A DNA stretch of 15,338 bases from JBCBAP01 sp038532435 (GTDB lineage: Bacteria; Pseudomonadota; Alphaproteobacteria; Rhodobacterales; Rhodobacteraceae), in NCBI GenBank assembly GCA_038532435.1, contig JBCBAP010000071.1, forward strand, positions 1-15,338, read 5' to 3'. Below are positions 6,487-13,333 of this stretch, one piece after another; position 1 is the first letter of the stretch; each line of letters starts with the position of its first letter. The notes beneath the pieces are model-generated. The model was given only the letters and a program-made list of their open reading frames with translations. It was not told the DNA's origin and searched no databases. A program made the position numbers and the translations under genes.

Positions 6487-7092
6487 TCAGGACTTGTCCA
6501 CGAGCTTGGAGAGCTGGTCCTGCATCTCCGCAAGCTGCGACTTGAGGTCCTCCAGTTCGGACTCCTTCACCGGCGGCTTGCCTTCGATGTCGCTCCCCTC
6601 GCCCTCGGCCCGGCCCGCGGCCATGCCGCCGGTGAACGGGCTGAACATGCGCACCGTATTTTCGAACCACTCCATGTTCGACCGGGCCATCGCCTCGAAG
6701 TTCGCAATCGCGGGATTGGCGTCGAAGGCTGCACGCACCTGCTCGCGCATCTTTTCCTGATTGCTCGTGAATGTGTTCATCGACGCATCCAGATAGCCGG
6801 GGACGAAGCCCTGCAACGTGTCCCCGTAGAGCCGGATGAGCTGTCGCAGGAAGTTGATGGGCAGCATATTCTGCCCCTTGGCCTCCTCCTCGAAGATGAT
6901 CTGCGTCAGCACCGACCGCGTGATATCCTCACCGGACTTCGCGTCATTGACCACGAAATCCTCCCCGTCCCGCACCATCTGCGCCAGATGTTCGAGGGTC
7001 ACGTAAGTTGACTGCGCCGTGTTGTAGAGACGCCGGTTGGCGTATTTCTTGATGACGACAACCTTGTCGCCATCGCCCTTTTTCTGAGCCAC
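6487..7092 (-). CDS. phaR: Polyhydroxyalkanoate synthesis repressor PhaR
   Basis: A 201-residue regulator that represses phasin and PHB genes and is released from DNA when it binds nascent PHB. Residues about 10–70 form the PHB/PHA accumulation DNA-binding domain, with KKYANRRLYNT at 15–25 and the segment IIFEEE near its end. A second PHB-accumulation domain follows (GQNMLPINFLRQLI to about residue 130). The last 25 residues form a charged coiled coil. I chose the GTG at 7092 because GGGAGGA lies 6 bases upstream; an open extension upstream would read through the operator region and lacks family similarity. It is divergent from the 49-aa ORF and PhaC-like gene, and autoregulation through the palindrome at 7156–7192 is likely. 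Confidence 0.92.
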   Translation of the reverse strand: MAQKKGDGDKVVVIKKYANRRLYNTAQSTYVTLEHLAQMVRDGEDFVVNDAKSGEDITRSVLTQIIFEEEAKGQNMLPINFLRQLIRLYGDTLQGFVPGYLDASMNTFTSNQEKMREQVRAAFDANPAIANFEAMARSNMEWFENTVRMFSPFTGGMAAGRAEGEGSDIEGKPPVKESELEDLKSQLAEMQDQLSKLVDKS

Positions 7093-7145
7093 CGAAGATC
7101 CTCCCAACGGTCCCGATTTCTCCTTCACATTACCCGGCTCTGCTC

Positions 7146-7192
7146 TTGCCGCAATGCAAAAAATGGTGCAGCAAAAGTGCAGCATTTTTTGC
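7146..7192. promoter_or_regulatory. Candidate PhaR operator: long palindrome with GTGCAGCA repeats
   Basis: GCAAAAAATG (7156–7165) and CATTTTTTGC (7183–7192) are a perfect 10-bp inverted repeat. Between and across them lie two direct copies of GTGCAGCA (7166–7173 and 7177–7184), 11 bases apart, one helical turn. A further small palindrome TTGC-C-GCAA lies at 7146–7154. PhaR proteins bind TGC/GCA-rich sites, so this is a plausible operator controlling phaR and the divergent gene. It ends 15 bases before the ATG of the 49-aa ORF. Confidence 0.6.
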
Positions 7193-7207
7193 GAAGGAGC
7201 CCGGTGC

Positions 7208-7357
7208 ATGGCCAAAGCCGACGAGGACAAAGAGGAACGCGAGACCCCGTCCCGGCGGGAGGTCGCGAAACGCTACCTTGATCTCTGGGACCGCAACATG
7301 TCACTGATCGCCCGTCATGGCCCGCCGATCCCGACCGACGACCGACCAGAGCGCTGA
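7208..7357 (+). CDS. 49-residue hypothetical protein between phaR and the PhaC-like gene
   Basis: I do not recognise this product. AAGGAG lies 8 bases before the ATG, and it is the first gene after the putative PhaR operator, so it is well placed to be expressed under PhaR control. The N-terminal half is highly charged (lysine, glutamate and arginine rich), followed by an amphipathic stretch containing YLDLWDRN and ending in a proline-rich tail. There is no signal peptide or membrane helix. It is far too short for a usual phasin. The last 41 bases overlap the PhaC-like reading frame as annotated. It could be a small partner of the PhaC-like protein or a PHB-granule peptide, but this is inference from position only. 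Confidence 0.6.
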   Translation: MAKADEDKEERETPSRREVAKRYLDLWDRNMSLIARHGPPIPTDDRPER

Positions 7358-8579
7358 TGCTGCACCGCATCGGATCGGAAAGCCGACGCCCCTGATCCAG
7401 CATCTGTCGACCGCCCTTGCGGCGGTGCAACATGCGACGCTCGCCGCCCCGCTTGCTACCGAGAGGCGATTTCCCTGGCACAGCGACCTGCGCGCGGAGG
7501 CGCAGACGCTCCCCGAAAAACCGTTGCCGCCAGAGGTGGCGGCGGAGGGCGTGTCCCGTCTGAGCGAGTTGATGCGGGGTATCGAGGCGTGGCAGCGGCA
7601 CCCGTACCGGCGGCCTGCGGACACCGCGGCGGAGATATGGTCCGACGGGGCGTCGCGATTGCTCGACTTCGGCCCGCGGGATGGCGCGCCGGTGCTGATC
7701 GTGCCGTCCCTGATCAACCGGGCCTACATCCTCGACCTGTTGCCACGAAGATCGCTGGTCGAGGATCTCTCCAACGCAGGCTACGCACCGCTTTTAATGG
7801 ACTGGGGCACACCCGGGGCGGAGGAGCGCGACTTCGGCCTCGATGACTACCTGCAGCGGCGGCTGCGCCCCGCGCTCGCGATCTCCCGCGCTCTGGCGCG
7901 GGGACCGGTTCCGGTGATCGGCTATTGCATGGGCGGAACGCTCGCCACGGCTCTTGCAGCCCGCGCCGCCAAGGATGTCTCGGCTCTCGTGACCATCGGT
8001 ACGCCGTGGGATTTCACCCACCGGGTCTGGGCGAGCGCAGCGCTCACCCAGGTCTGGGGGCAACAGCAGGGGATGCAGGCCCGCGCCGTACTGGCGGGCC
8101 TCGGCCACAGCTTTGGCGCGATCCCAAGCGACGTCTTCCAGACCCTCTTCGCGAGCCTCGATCCGGGTCTCGCCTTCCGAAAGTTCCGCCGCTTCGCCAA
8201 GCTTGATCCGGCGGATCCGGACGCGATCCTGTTCACAGCCCTTGAAGACTGGCTCAACGACGGACCTCCCGTTCCGACCCAAGCGGCGGCAGAGATCCTC
8301 GTGGACTGGCACATCTGCAACGACACCTGCGCGGGCAGGTGGGAGGCCCTCGGCGGCACGGTCGACCCAGCTGCGATCACCTGTCCGACACTGGCCTTTT
8401 GCGCTGCACAGGACCGCATAGCACCACCCGGCAGCACGACCGCCCTGCCCCGCAGCATCGCAGGTGCTCAGATCGTCCGCCCGGACGCGGGCCATGTGGG
8501 GATGATCGTCGGGCGCAACCGGCGCGCGCATGTGGTCGATCCACTGCTCGCGTTTCTCGCCAGAGTTGCAAATGACTGA
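7317..8579 (+). CDS. Short PhaC-like alpha/beta-hydrolase (PHA synthase-related)
   Basis: A protein of up to 420 residues with the PhaC-type lipase box GYCMGG (cysteine C204), a catalytic aspartate D366 in AAQDRIAP and histidine H393 in AGHVG. The stretch LINRAYILDLLP followed by MDWGTPG at 161–167 is typical of PHA synthases. The full triad makes it look active, as a polymerase or as a thioesterase/depolymerase on hydroxyacyl-CoA. It is well below the roughly 600 residues of class I synthases and nearer class III length, and no phaE gene is present. The start is uncertain: the ATG at 7317 overlaps the preceding ORF by 41 bases and has no clear ribosome site, and the first 70 or so residues are poorly conserved. 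A GTG at 7425 or a non-standard start is possible. Confidence 0.8.
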   Translation: MARRSRPTTDQSADAAPHRIGKPTPLIQHLSTALAAVQHATLAAPLATERRFPWHSDLRAEAQTLPEKPLPPEVAAEGVSRLSELMRGIEAWQRHPYRRPADTAAEIWSDGASRLLDFGPRDGAPVLIVPSLINRAYILDLLPRRSLVEDLSNAGYAPLLMDWGTPGAEERDFGLDDYLQRRLRPALAISRALARGPVPVIGYCMGGTLATALAARAAKDVSALVTIGTPWDFTHRVWASAALTQVWGQQQGMQARAVLAGLGHSFGAIPSDVFQTLFASLDPGLAFRKFRRFAKLDPADPDAILFTALEDWLNDGPPVPTQAAAEILVDWHICNDTCAGRWEALGGTVDPAAITCPTLAFCAAQDRIAPPGSTTALPRSIAGAQIVRPDAGHVGMIVGRNRRAHVVDPLLAFLARVAND

Positions 8580-8614
8580 CCCAGATGCGACCATTCGCGC
8601 GCTATATTGCCACA

Positions 8615-8660
8615 GCAACTTGAATATGTTGCGCCGCAGCATGTCCCCCGGAAGACATGC
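8615..8660 (+). promoter_or_regulatory. Palindrome and hairpin in the phaA leader
   Basis: The 108 bases between the PhaC-like gene and phaA contain GCAAC-N8-GTTGC (8615–8632), which resembles an operator and carries TTGC/GCAA half-sites like those near phaR. It is followed by GCATGTC (8639–8645) and its exact complement GACATGC (8654–8660), an mRNA hairpin 15 bases before the ribosome site. Separate control of phaA, perhaps by PhaR, is possible. Pattern evidence only. Confidence 0.35.
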
Positions 8661-8687
8661 GGACAAGACCAACTGGAGAAACGTCTC

Positions 8688-9863
8688 ATGACCCATGTCG
8701 TCATCGCCTCAGCCGCCCGCACCGCCGTGGGCAGCTTCAACGGTGCATTCGCCAAGACCCCCGCCCACGACCTCGGCGCATCAGTCATTTCCGCCGTGCT
8801 CGAGCGGGCCGGCGTCGACGCGGCGGACGTGTCGGAGACGATCCTCGGCCAGGTGTTGACCGCAGGTCAGGGGCAGAACCCGGCCCGCCAGGCCCACATC
8901 AACGCAGGCCTCCCAAAAGAATCAGCGGCCTGGGGCATCAACCAGGTCTGCGGATCCGGCCTGCGTGCGGTGGCTCTCGGCGCACAGCACATCATGCTGG
9001 GCGACGCGGATGTGGTCGTGGCCGGCGGACAGGAAAGCATGAGCCTCTCCCCCCACGCCGCCCACCTGCGCGCGGGTCAGAAGATGGGCGACATGTCCTT
9101 CACCGACACCATGATCAAAGACGGCCTGTGGGACGCGTTCAACAACTACCACATGGGCCAGACGGCGGAAAATGTCGCCTCCCAGTGGCAGATCAGCCGG
9201 GACGCCCAGGACGAGTTCGCCGTGAGCTCCCAGAACAAGGCGGAAGCGGCGCAGAAGGCGGGCAAGTTCAGGGACGAGATCACACCTTTCGTGGTGAAGA
9301 CGCGCAAGGGCGACATCGTCGTCGAGGATGACGAGTACATCCGCCACGGCGCGACCATCGAGGCGATGCAGAAACTCCGTCCCGCATTTATAAAGGACGG
9401 CTCGGTGACGGCGGCCAACGCCTCCGGCCTCAACGACGGTGCGGCGGGCACACTCCTGATGACAGCCGAAAATGCGGAGAAGCGGGGCATCGCACCCCTC
9501 GCACGGATCGCCTCCTACGCCACTGCCGGCCTTGACCCGGCGATCATGGGGGTCGGGCCGGTGCACGCGTCGCGCAAGGCACTCGACAAGGCTGGCTGGA
9601 AGGTCGGCGATCTCGATCTTGTGGAGGCCAACGAAGCCTTCGCCGCGCAGGCCTGCGCGGTGAACAAGGACATGGGTTGGGATCCCGCGATCGTGAACGT
9701 GAACGGTGGCGCCATCGCCATCGGCCACCCGATCGGGGCGTCCGGCGCGCGGGTTCTCAACACGCTGTTGTTCGAGATGCAGCGGCGCGATGCGAAGAAG
9801 GGCCTCGCGACCCTGTGCATCGGCGGCGGCATGGGCGTCGCGCTCTGCGTAGAGCGGGACTGA
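8688..9863 (+). CDS. phaA: Acetyl-CoA acetyltransferase (beta-ketothiolase) PhaA
   Basis: Condenses two acetyl-CoA to acetoacetyl-CoA, the first step of PHB synthesis. The 391-residue length is standard. The catalytic set is complete: C88 in NQVCGSG, H347 in AIGHPIGASG and C377 in CIGGGMG, close to the numbering of the Zoogloea enzyme. The AGQGQNPARQ segment near residues 59–68 is also typical. GGAGAA lies 7 bases upstream of the ATG; the frame is open further upstream but that region reads through the leader palindromes. It follows the PhaC-like gene by 108 bases and precedes phaB by 74, which places it in the PHB pathway rather than in fatty-acid breakdown. It could also serve other acetoacetyl-CoA pathways. 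Confidence 0.95.
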   Translation: MTHVVIASAARTAVGSFNGAFAKTPAHDLGASVISAVLERAGVDAADVSETILGQVLTAGQGQNPARQAHINAGLPKESAAWGINQVCGSGLRAVALGAQHIMLGDADVVVAGGQESMSLSPHAAHLRAGQKMGDMSFTDTMIKDGLWDAFNNYHMGQTAENVASQWQISRDAQDEFAVSSQNKAEAAQKAGKFRDEITPFVVKTRKGDIVVEDDEYIRHGATIEAMQKLRPAFIKDGSVTAANASGLNDGAAGTLLMTAENAEKRGIAPLARIASYATAGLDPAIMGVGPVHASRKALDKAGWKVGDLDLVEANEAFAAQACAVNKDMGWDPAIVNVNGGAIAIGHPIGASGARVLNTLLFEMQRRDAKKGLATLCIGGGMGVALCVERD

Positions 9864-9877
9864 CCCCAGCACTTTCC

Positions 9878-9903
9878 GGTCGGGCGACGGCTGTCGCCTG
9901 ACC
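9878..9903 (+). other. Intergenic hairpin between phaA and phaB
   Basis: GGTCGGGCGAC (9878–9888) pairs with GTCGCCTGACC (9893–9903), an 11-bp stem with one G·T pair and a GGCT loop. No T-run follows, so it is unlikely to be a full terminator. It may stabilise or process the phaA–phaB transcript and alter the relative level of the two messages. Confidence 0.45.
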
Positions 9904-9937
9904 TCCCCAATCACAGAAACGAACGAGGAGACACACC

Positions 9938-10660
9938 ATGGCACGCGTTGCATTGGTCACCGGGGGCTCGCGCGGTATCGGCGAATCCATTTCCAAGGCG
10001 CTGAAGGCGCAGGGCTGCGAGGTTGCGGCCACCTATGCCGGCAATGATGAAAAGGCCGCGGCCTTCACCGCCGAAACCGGTATCAAGACCTACAAGTGGA
10101 ATGTCGCGGACTACGCGGCCTCCGCCGCCGGCATCGCGCAGGTCGAAGCGGATCTCGGCCCCATCGACATCGTGGTGGCAAACGCAGGCATCACCAGGGA
10201 TGCGCCGTTCCACAAGATGAGCCCGGAGCAGTGGAACGAGGTCATCGACACCAATCTCACCGGCGTTTTCAACACCGTGCACCCGGTCTGGCCGGGCATG
10301 CGCGAGCGCGGCTTTGGCCGGATCGTCGTGATCTCCTCGATCAACGGGCAGAAGGGCCAGTTCGCGCAGGTGAACTACGCGGCGACGAAGGCGGGCGACC
10401 TCGGCATCGTCAAATCCCTCGCGCAGGAAGGCGCGGCGAAGGGCATCACGGCCAACGCGGTCTGCCCCGGCTACATCGCGACAGAGATGGTCATGGCGAT
10501 CCCGGAAAAGGTGCGCGAGAAGATCGTCGCAGGCATTCCGGCAGGCCGCCTCGGCGAACCGGAGGAGATCGCGCGCTGCGTGGCCTTTCTCGCCTCCGAC
10601 GATGCGGGCTTCATCAACGGCTCGACGATCTCTGCCAACGGCGCGCAGTTCTTCGTCTGA
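9938..10660 (+). CDS. phaB: Acetoacetyl-CoA reductase PhaB
   Basis: NADPH-dependent short-chain dehydrogenase that reduces acetoacetyl-CoA to (R)-3-hydroxybutyryl-CoA, the monomer for PHB. The 240-residue protein has the cofactor motif TGGSRGIG at 8–15, NAG at 82–84, and the catalytic S134, Y147 and K151 (YAATK). The PhaB-typical segment SSINGQKGQFAQVNY links the serine and tyrosine and separates it from FabG, which usually has a different segment there. GAGGAG precedes the ATG. It follows phaA by 74 bases and is followed by a strong hairpin with a T-run, so it is likely the last gene of the PHB unit. Confidence 0.95.
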   Translation: MARVALVTGGSRGIGESISKALKAQGCEVAATYAGNDEKAAAFTAETGIKTYKWNVADYAASAAGIAQVEADLGPIDIVVANAGITRDAPFHKMSPEQWNEVIDTNLTGVFNTVHPVWPGMRERGFGRIVVISSINGQKGQFAQVNYAATKAGDLGIVKSLAQEGAAKGITANAVCPGYIATEMVMAIPEKVREKIVAGIPAGRLGEPEEIARCVAFLASDDAGFINGSTISANGAQFFV

Positions 10661-10713
10661 TTGCAATGGCGGCGTGACAGTCGCCTCAAGCCTGCCACAT
10701 TGGTACACTAGCG

Positions 10714-10754
10714 GATGTGCAGCGGTGTCTCACCGCTGCACATCAGTCGTTTTT
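10714..10754 (+). terminator. Terminator-like hairpin after phaB, inside the leader of the next gene
   Basis: GATGTGCAGCGGTG (10714–10727) and its exact complement (10731–10744) form a 14-bp perfect stem with a 3-base loop, followed by AGTCG and TTTTT (10750–10754). The T-run begins six bases after the stem, which weakens it slightly. The stem contains GTGCAGC, the same core as the phaR-region repeats. The ATP-grasp start codon is only 12 bases after the T-run. Confidence 0.65.
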
Positions 10755-10766
10755 GGGGGACGATCA

Positions 10767-11981
10767 ATGAGTGGACCAGAAAAAGTGCTCGTGCCGGAAA
10801 AGCCGGTTCCCGCGGGTGACGTTCCGAACAATACAGTTCGCGTGGCCCGGGAACATGGTGTCCATCCGTTCAAGCAAATGGCCGAAATTCTCGGCCTCCG
10901 GCGCAAGCCATCCTACTTCGCCGCACACGAATACTTCTCCAGCGACGCATTCCACCCCTCTTTCAGCCGGGAAGAGAAGCGTCAGTTCGTCGGGGAATAT
11001 GGCTCCTATCAACTCAATCTGAGGCTCTCCCCCATCGCCATCGGCGGAATGCGCAACCTCGCGAACGAAAAGGTGCTCTACGAAAACACCTTGCGCGGGT
11101 TCGGCCTGCGGGCGACGGAAACCCAGGCCGTGATCGGCGGGCCGCGGCGCTACGGCAGCCTGCCACTCTTCACCCGCATCGACGAGATCGTCGAATTCTT
11201 CATGGAGCGGGCGCGGTATCCCCTGTTCCTCAAGCCCATCCAGGGCTCCGGCAGCGTCGGGTCAGCCCGGGTGGAATCGATTGCCGAGGATGGCGTGATC
11301 ACCCTTCACAACGGCAAGACGTGCAAAGTGCAAGACCTCGCCGCCGAACTGATCGAAGATGATCGGGTCGGCCACATGGTGCAGGCCGCCGTGATCCAAC
11401 ACCCGGCCATGACAGAGATTGCGGGACCGGCTCTCGGCTCCGTCCGCGTGGTGACCGTTGTCGAGAGCGGGGTGCCCGAGGTGTTGTATGCGCTGTGGAA
11501 AATCCCCTCGCCCACCGCGATGTCCGACAATTTCTGGCAGTCGGGCAGCATGATCGCGCTCGTCGACGCCGAAAGCGGAAAGATCGCGCGTGTGCGCCTC
11601 GGTGCCGGGATCAATGCAAAAACGATCGAGGCGCATCCGGTCAGCGAAAAACCCTTCACGGACTTCACCCTGCCCGACTGGGACAAGGTCCGCAAACTTG
11701 CCATCGATTGCCATGCGATCACCCCCGACCTTGGCGTGATCGGCTGGGATGTAGGTGTGTCGGAGGATGGCCCGCTGATCATCGAGGCAAACACGAACCC
11801 GCACCATCATCTCTACCAGCTTGCAGCAGGCCGCGGGATCCTGAACGCGGACTTCGCACCGGTCTTTGACCGGGTCGCGGAGCGGAGCAAGGATCTGATC
11901 AAGAAGAAACTCGCCCACAACAAGGTTGTCAGGCGCAACATGCGCTCCCAACGCAAGCGGGCGATCTGGGAAACCGCCTGA
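10767..11981 (+). CDS. ATP-grasp protein, sugar-transfer-associated type (ATPgrasp_ST-like)
   Basis: A 404-residue soluble protein. The segment FLKPIQGSGSVG near residues 156–167 resembles the ATP-grasp nucleotide-binding loop. GSVRVVTV (about 229–236) and the late DGPLIIEANTNP (about 336–347), with metal-binding-type acidic and asparagine residues, match the ATPgrasp_ST family. Such enzymes ligate or transfer groups using ATP and are often linked to polysaccharide or capsule synthesis; no such genes are nearby, so the substrate is unknown. The C-terminus is strongly basic. GGGGGA lies shortly before the ATG at 10767; the frame is open upstream, but only through the terminator and phaB. The gene ends before a strong hairpin at 12020–12051. 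Confidence 0.75.
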   Translation: MSGPEKVLVPEKPVPAGDVPNNTVRVAREHGVHPFKQMAEILGLRRKPSYFAAHEYFSSDAFHPSFSREEKRQFVGEYGSYQLNLRLSPIAIGGMRNLANEKVLYENTLRGFGLRATETQAVIGGPRRYGSLPLFTRIDEIVEFFMERARYPLFLKPIQGSGSVGSARVESIAEDGVITLHNGKTCKVQDLAAELIEDDRVGHMVQAAVIQHPAMTEIAGPALGSVRVVTVVESGVPEVLYALWKIPSPTAMSDNFWQSGSMIALVDAESGKIARVRLGAGINAKTIEAHPVSEKPFTDFTLPDWDKVRKLAIDCHAITPDLGVIGWDVGVSEDGPLIIEANTNPHHHLYQLAAGRGILNADFAPVFDRVAERSKDLIKKKLAHNKVVRRNMRSQRKRAIWETA

Positions 11982-12019
11982 CCTCCCCACATCGTCACGA
12001 CCTCACCGCTGAAAAACCA

Positions 12020-12051
12020 AAGCGCCCGGAGGACGGATCCTCCGGGCGCTT
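12020..12051. terminator. Bidirectional terminator between convergent genes
   Basis: AAGCGCCCGGAGGA (12020–12033) is the exact complement of 12038–12051, a 14-bp stem with a CGGA loop. Read leftward it is followed by TGGTTTTT, a good T-run; rightward only TCTCT-like bases follow. It would end the ATP-grasp transcript and, better, the leftward transcript of the 48-aa ORF. Confidence 0.75.
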
Positions 12052-12114
12052 CTCTGCATCGGGATCGTTGGGACCGACGGGCCGACCCGGCCTGCGGCTC
12101 ATCCCAGGTGCGGA

Positions 12115-12261
12115 TCAAGTGGTCTGGCCGTTCGCATGCGCGACAAAGGCGCTGCGCAAGCCTTCTCGGATCGTCTTGATTGCGTTCAGAAAAACCCGTG
12201 AACGTTCTTCGTGCGCGCGTTGGGTTGCCTCGGCGAGGGTCTTGGGTGCGGGGCGGATCAT
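12115..12261 (-). CDS. 48-residue hypothetical protein
   Basis: A small leftward gene with good support for translation: AAGGAG lies 8 bases before the ATG, and a terminator with a leftward T-run lies 63 bases after the stop. The product has no signal peptide, membrane helix or cysteines. It starts with a proline-containing tail, then an amphipathic, arginine-rich helix (RSRVFLNAIKTIREGLR), and is likely helical and nucleic-acid- or membrane-surface-binding by composition only. I do not recognise the family. It is divergent from the LysR gene 118 bases away and could be a target of that regulator. Confidence 0.6.
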   Translation of the reverse strand: MIRPAPKTLAEATQRAHEERSRVFLNAIKTIREGLRSAFVAHANGQTT

Positions 12262-12305
12262 GTCCTGTCTCCTTGATGAGCGGCGTGCCGCGGTGTGTCG
12301 TTGCA

Positions 12306-12366
12306 GTGAATATGGCCTTCACTGACCTTTCGCACAAACGAGACTTTCTTTCCGTTCAATAAAGAA
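12306..12366. promoter_or_regulatory. Two inverted repeats between the 48-aa ORF and the LysR gene
   Basis: GTGAA-N7-TTCAC (12306–12322) and TTCTTT-N9-AAAGAA (12346–12366) are perfect inverted repeats in the 118-base divergent region. LysR proteins usually bind such dyads upstream of their own gene and a divergent target. The second lies 13 bases before the LysR start and could cause autorepression. Neither fits the T-N11-A rule exactly. Confidence 0.4.
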
Positions 12367-12379
12367 TATCTTATCTGAC

Positions 12380-13333
12380 ATGAGTGATCGTCTGCCGCCG
12401 CTGACCGCCCTTCGCGCCTTCGAGGCTGCCGCGCGCCACATGTCTTTTCAACGCGCGGCGGAGGAGCTGTCCGTGACGCCGGCTGCCCTGTCCTTCCAGA
12501 TCAAGAACCTGGAGGAGCATTTCGGCGCGCCCCTCTTTCACCGGCTCAACCGGGCGGTTTCTCTGACCGAAGCGGGGCGCGCGCTGCTGCCCGGCACCGC
12601 CGACGGGTTCGAGGCGCTTCGCACCGCGTGGCGGGGCGCGCGCCGCGTCCTCGATGACACGACGCTCACGATCACCGCTGGACCGGCCTTCACCGCCAAA
12701 TGGCTGGCGCCCCGGATGTTCAGGTTTGCCCAGACCCATCCCGATATCGAGCTGCGTCTGGCCGCGAGCCTCAAGATGATGGACTTTGATCGGGACGAGG
12801 TGGACATCGCCATCCGTTTCGGCACCGGGGAGGCGGACGCGGAGCGTGGCCTTCATGCGATCCCCCTGCTCGACGAGTGGATCACGCCCATGATGCATCC
12901 GGACATCGCGGAGAGCGTCGCGCAGCCCGGGGACCTCTCGCAGGTGCCGCTCATACATGATGACAGCCTGAGCTTCTTGCTCCCCCGCCCGGACTGGTCC
13001 GCCTGGTTTCACCTAGCGGGCGTGCATGCTGACACGAGCCACGGCACACGGTTCTCGCAGGCGGACCACGCCATCGACATGGCGCTTGAGGGTGCAGGTG
13101 TTGTGCTGGGGCGCGGTTCGCTCTGCGAGCGGTACCTGGAGCGGCGCAACCTCGTCGCGCCGTTCGCCCAGGCGCTGCTCGTCCCCTCCCGCTATCGCCT
13201 ACTTTGCCCTGACGGAGCACAAGATCGGCCCGCGGTCGCACGGTTCATCGCGTGGATGCTGTCAGAGATTGACAGCACGTCCCATCTTGCCGATGCACGG
13301 GAACTCTACGACATCGGAGAGGTGGCAGCATGA
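12380..13333 (+). CDS. LysR-family transcriptional regulator, GcvA-like
   Basis: A 317-residue regulator. Residues about 5–65 are a winged helix-turn-helix with the pattern FEAAARHMSFQRAAEELSV typical of the GcvA/AmpR subgroup. Residues about 93–300 are the effector-binding domain, with the MDFDRDEVDIAIRFGTG segment characteristic of the same group. It probably binds a small amino-acid-like ligand and controls a neighbour. No good ribosome site precedes the ATG at 12380, so expression may be low or the message leaderless. It overlaps the glutamine amidotransferase gene by four bases (ATGA), which ties their translation. This suggests that it regulates its own two-gene unit or the divergent 48-aa ORF. 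Confidence 0.9.
   Translation: MSDRLPPLTALRAFEAAARHMSFQRAAEELSVTPAALSFQIKNLEEHFGAPLFHRLNRAVSLTEAGRALLPGTADGFEALRTAWRGARRVLDDTTLTITAGPAFTAKWLAPRMFRFAQTHPDIELRLAASLKMMDFDRDEVDIAIRFGTGEADAERGLHAIPLLDEWITPMMHPDIAESVAQPGDLSQVPLIHDDSLSFLLPRPDWSAWFHLAGVHADTSHGTRFSQADHAIDMALEGAGVVLGRGSLCERYLERRNLVAPFAQALLVPSRYRLLCPDGAQDRPAVARFIAWMLSEIDSTSHLADARELYDIGEVAA

Noticed and set aside
7357..7395. ATG overlapping the stop of the 49-aa ORF (TGATG) as the PhaC-like start
   Set aside because: It is in the wrong frame and meets a stop after 12 codons, so coupling through this ATG cannot produce the PhaC-like protein.
8922..9953. 343-residue leftward frame opposite phaA
   Set aside because: Antisense to a full thiolase gene and composed of low-information D/R/V/H-rich sequence; no ribosome site or family pattern.
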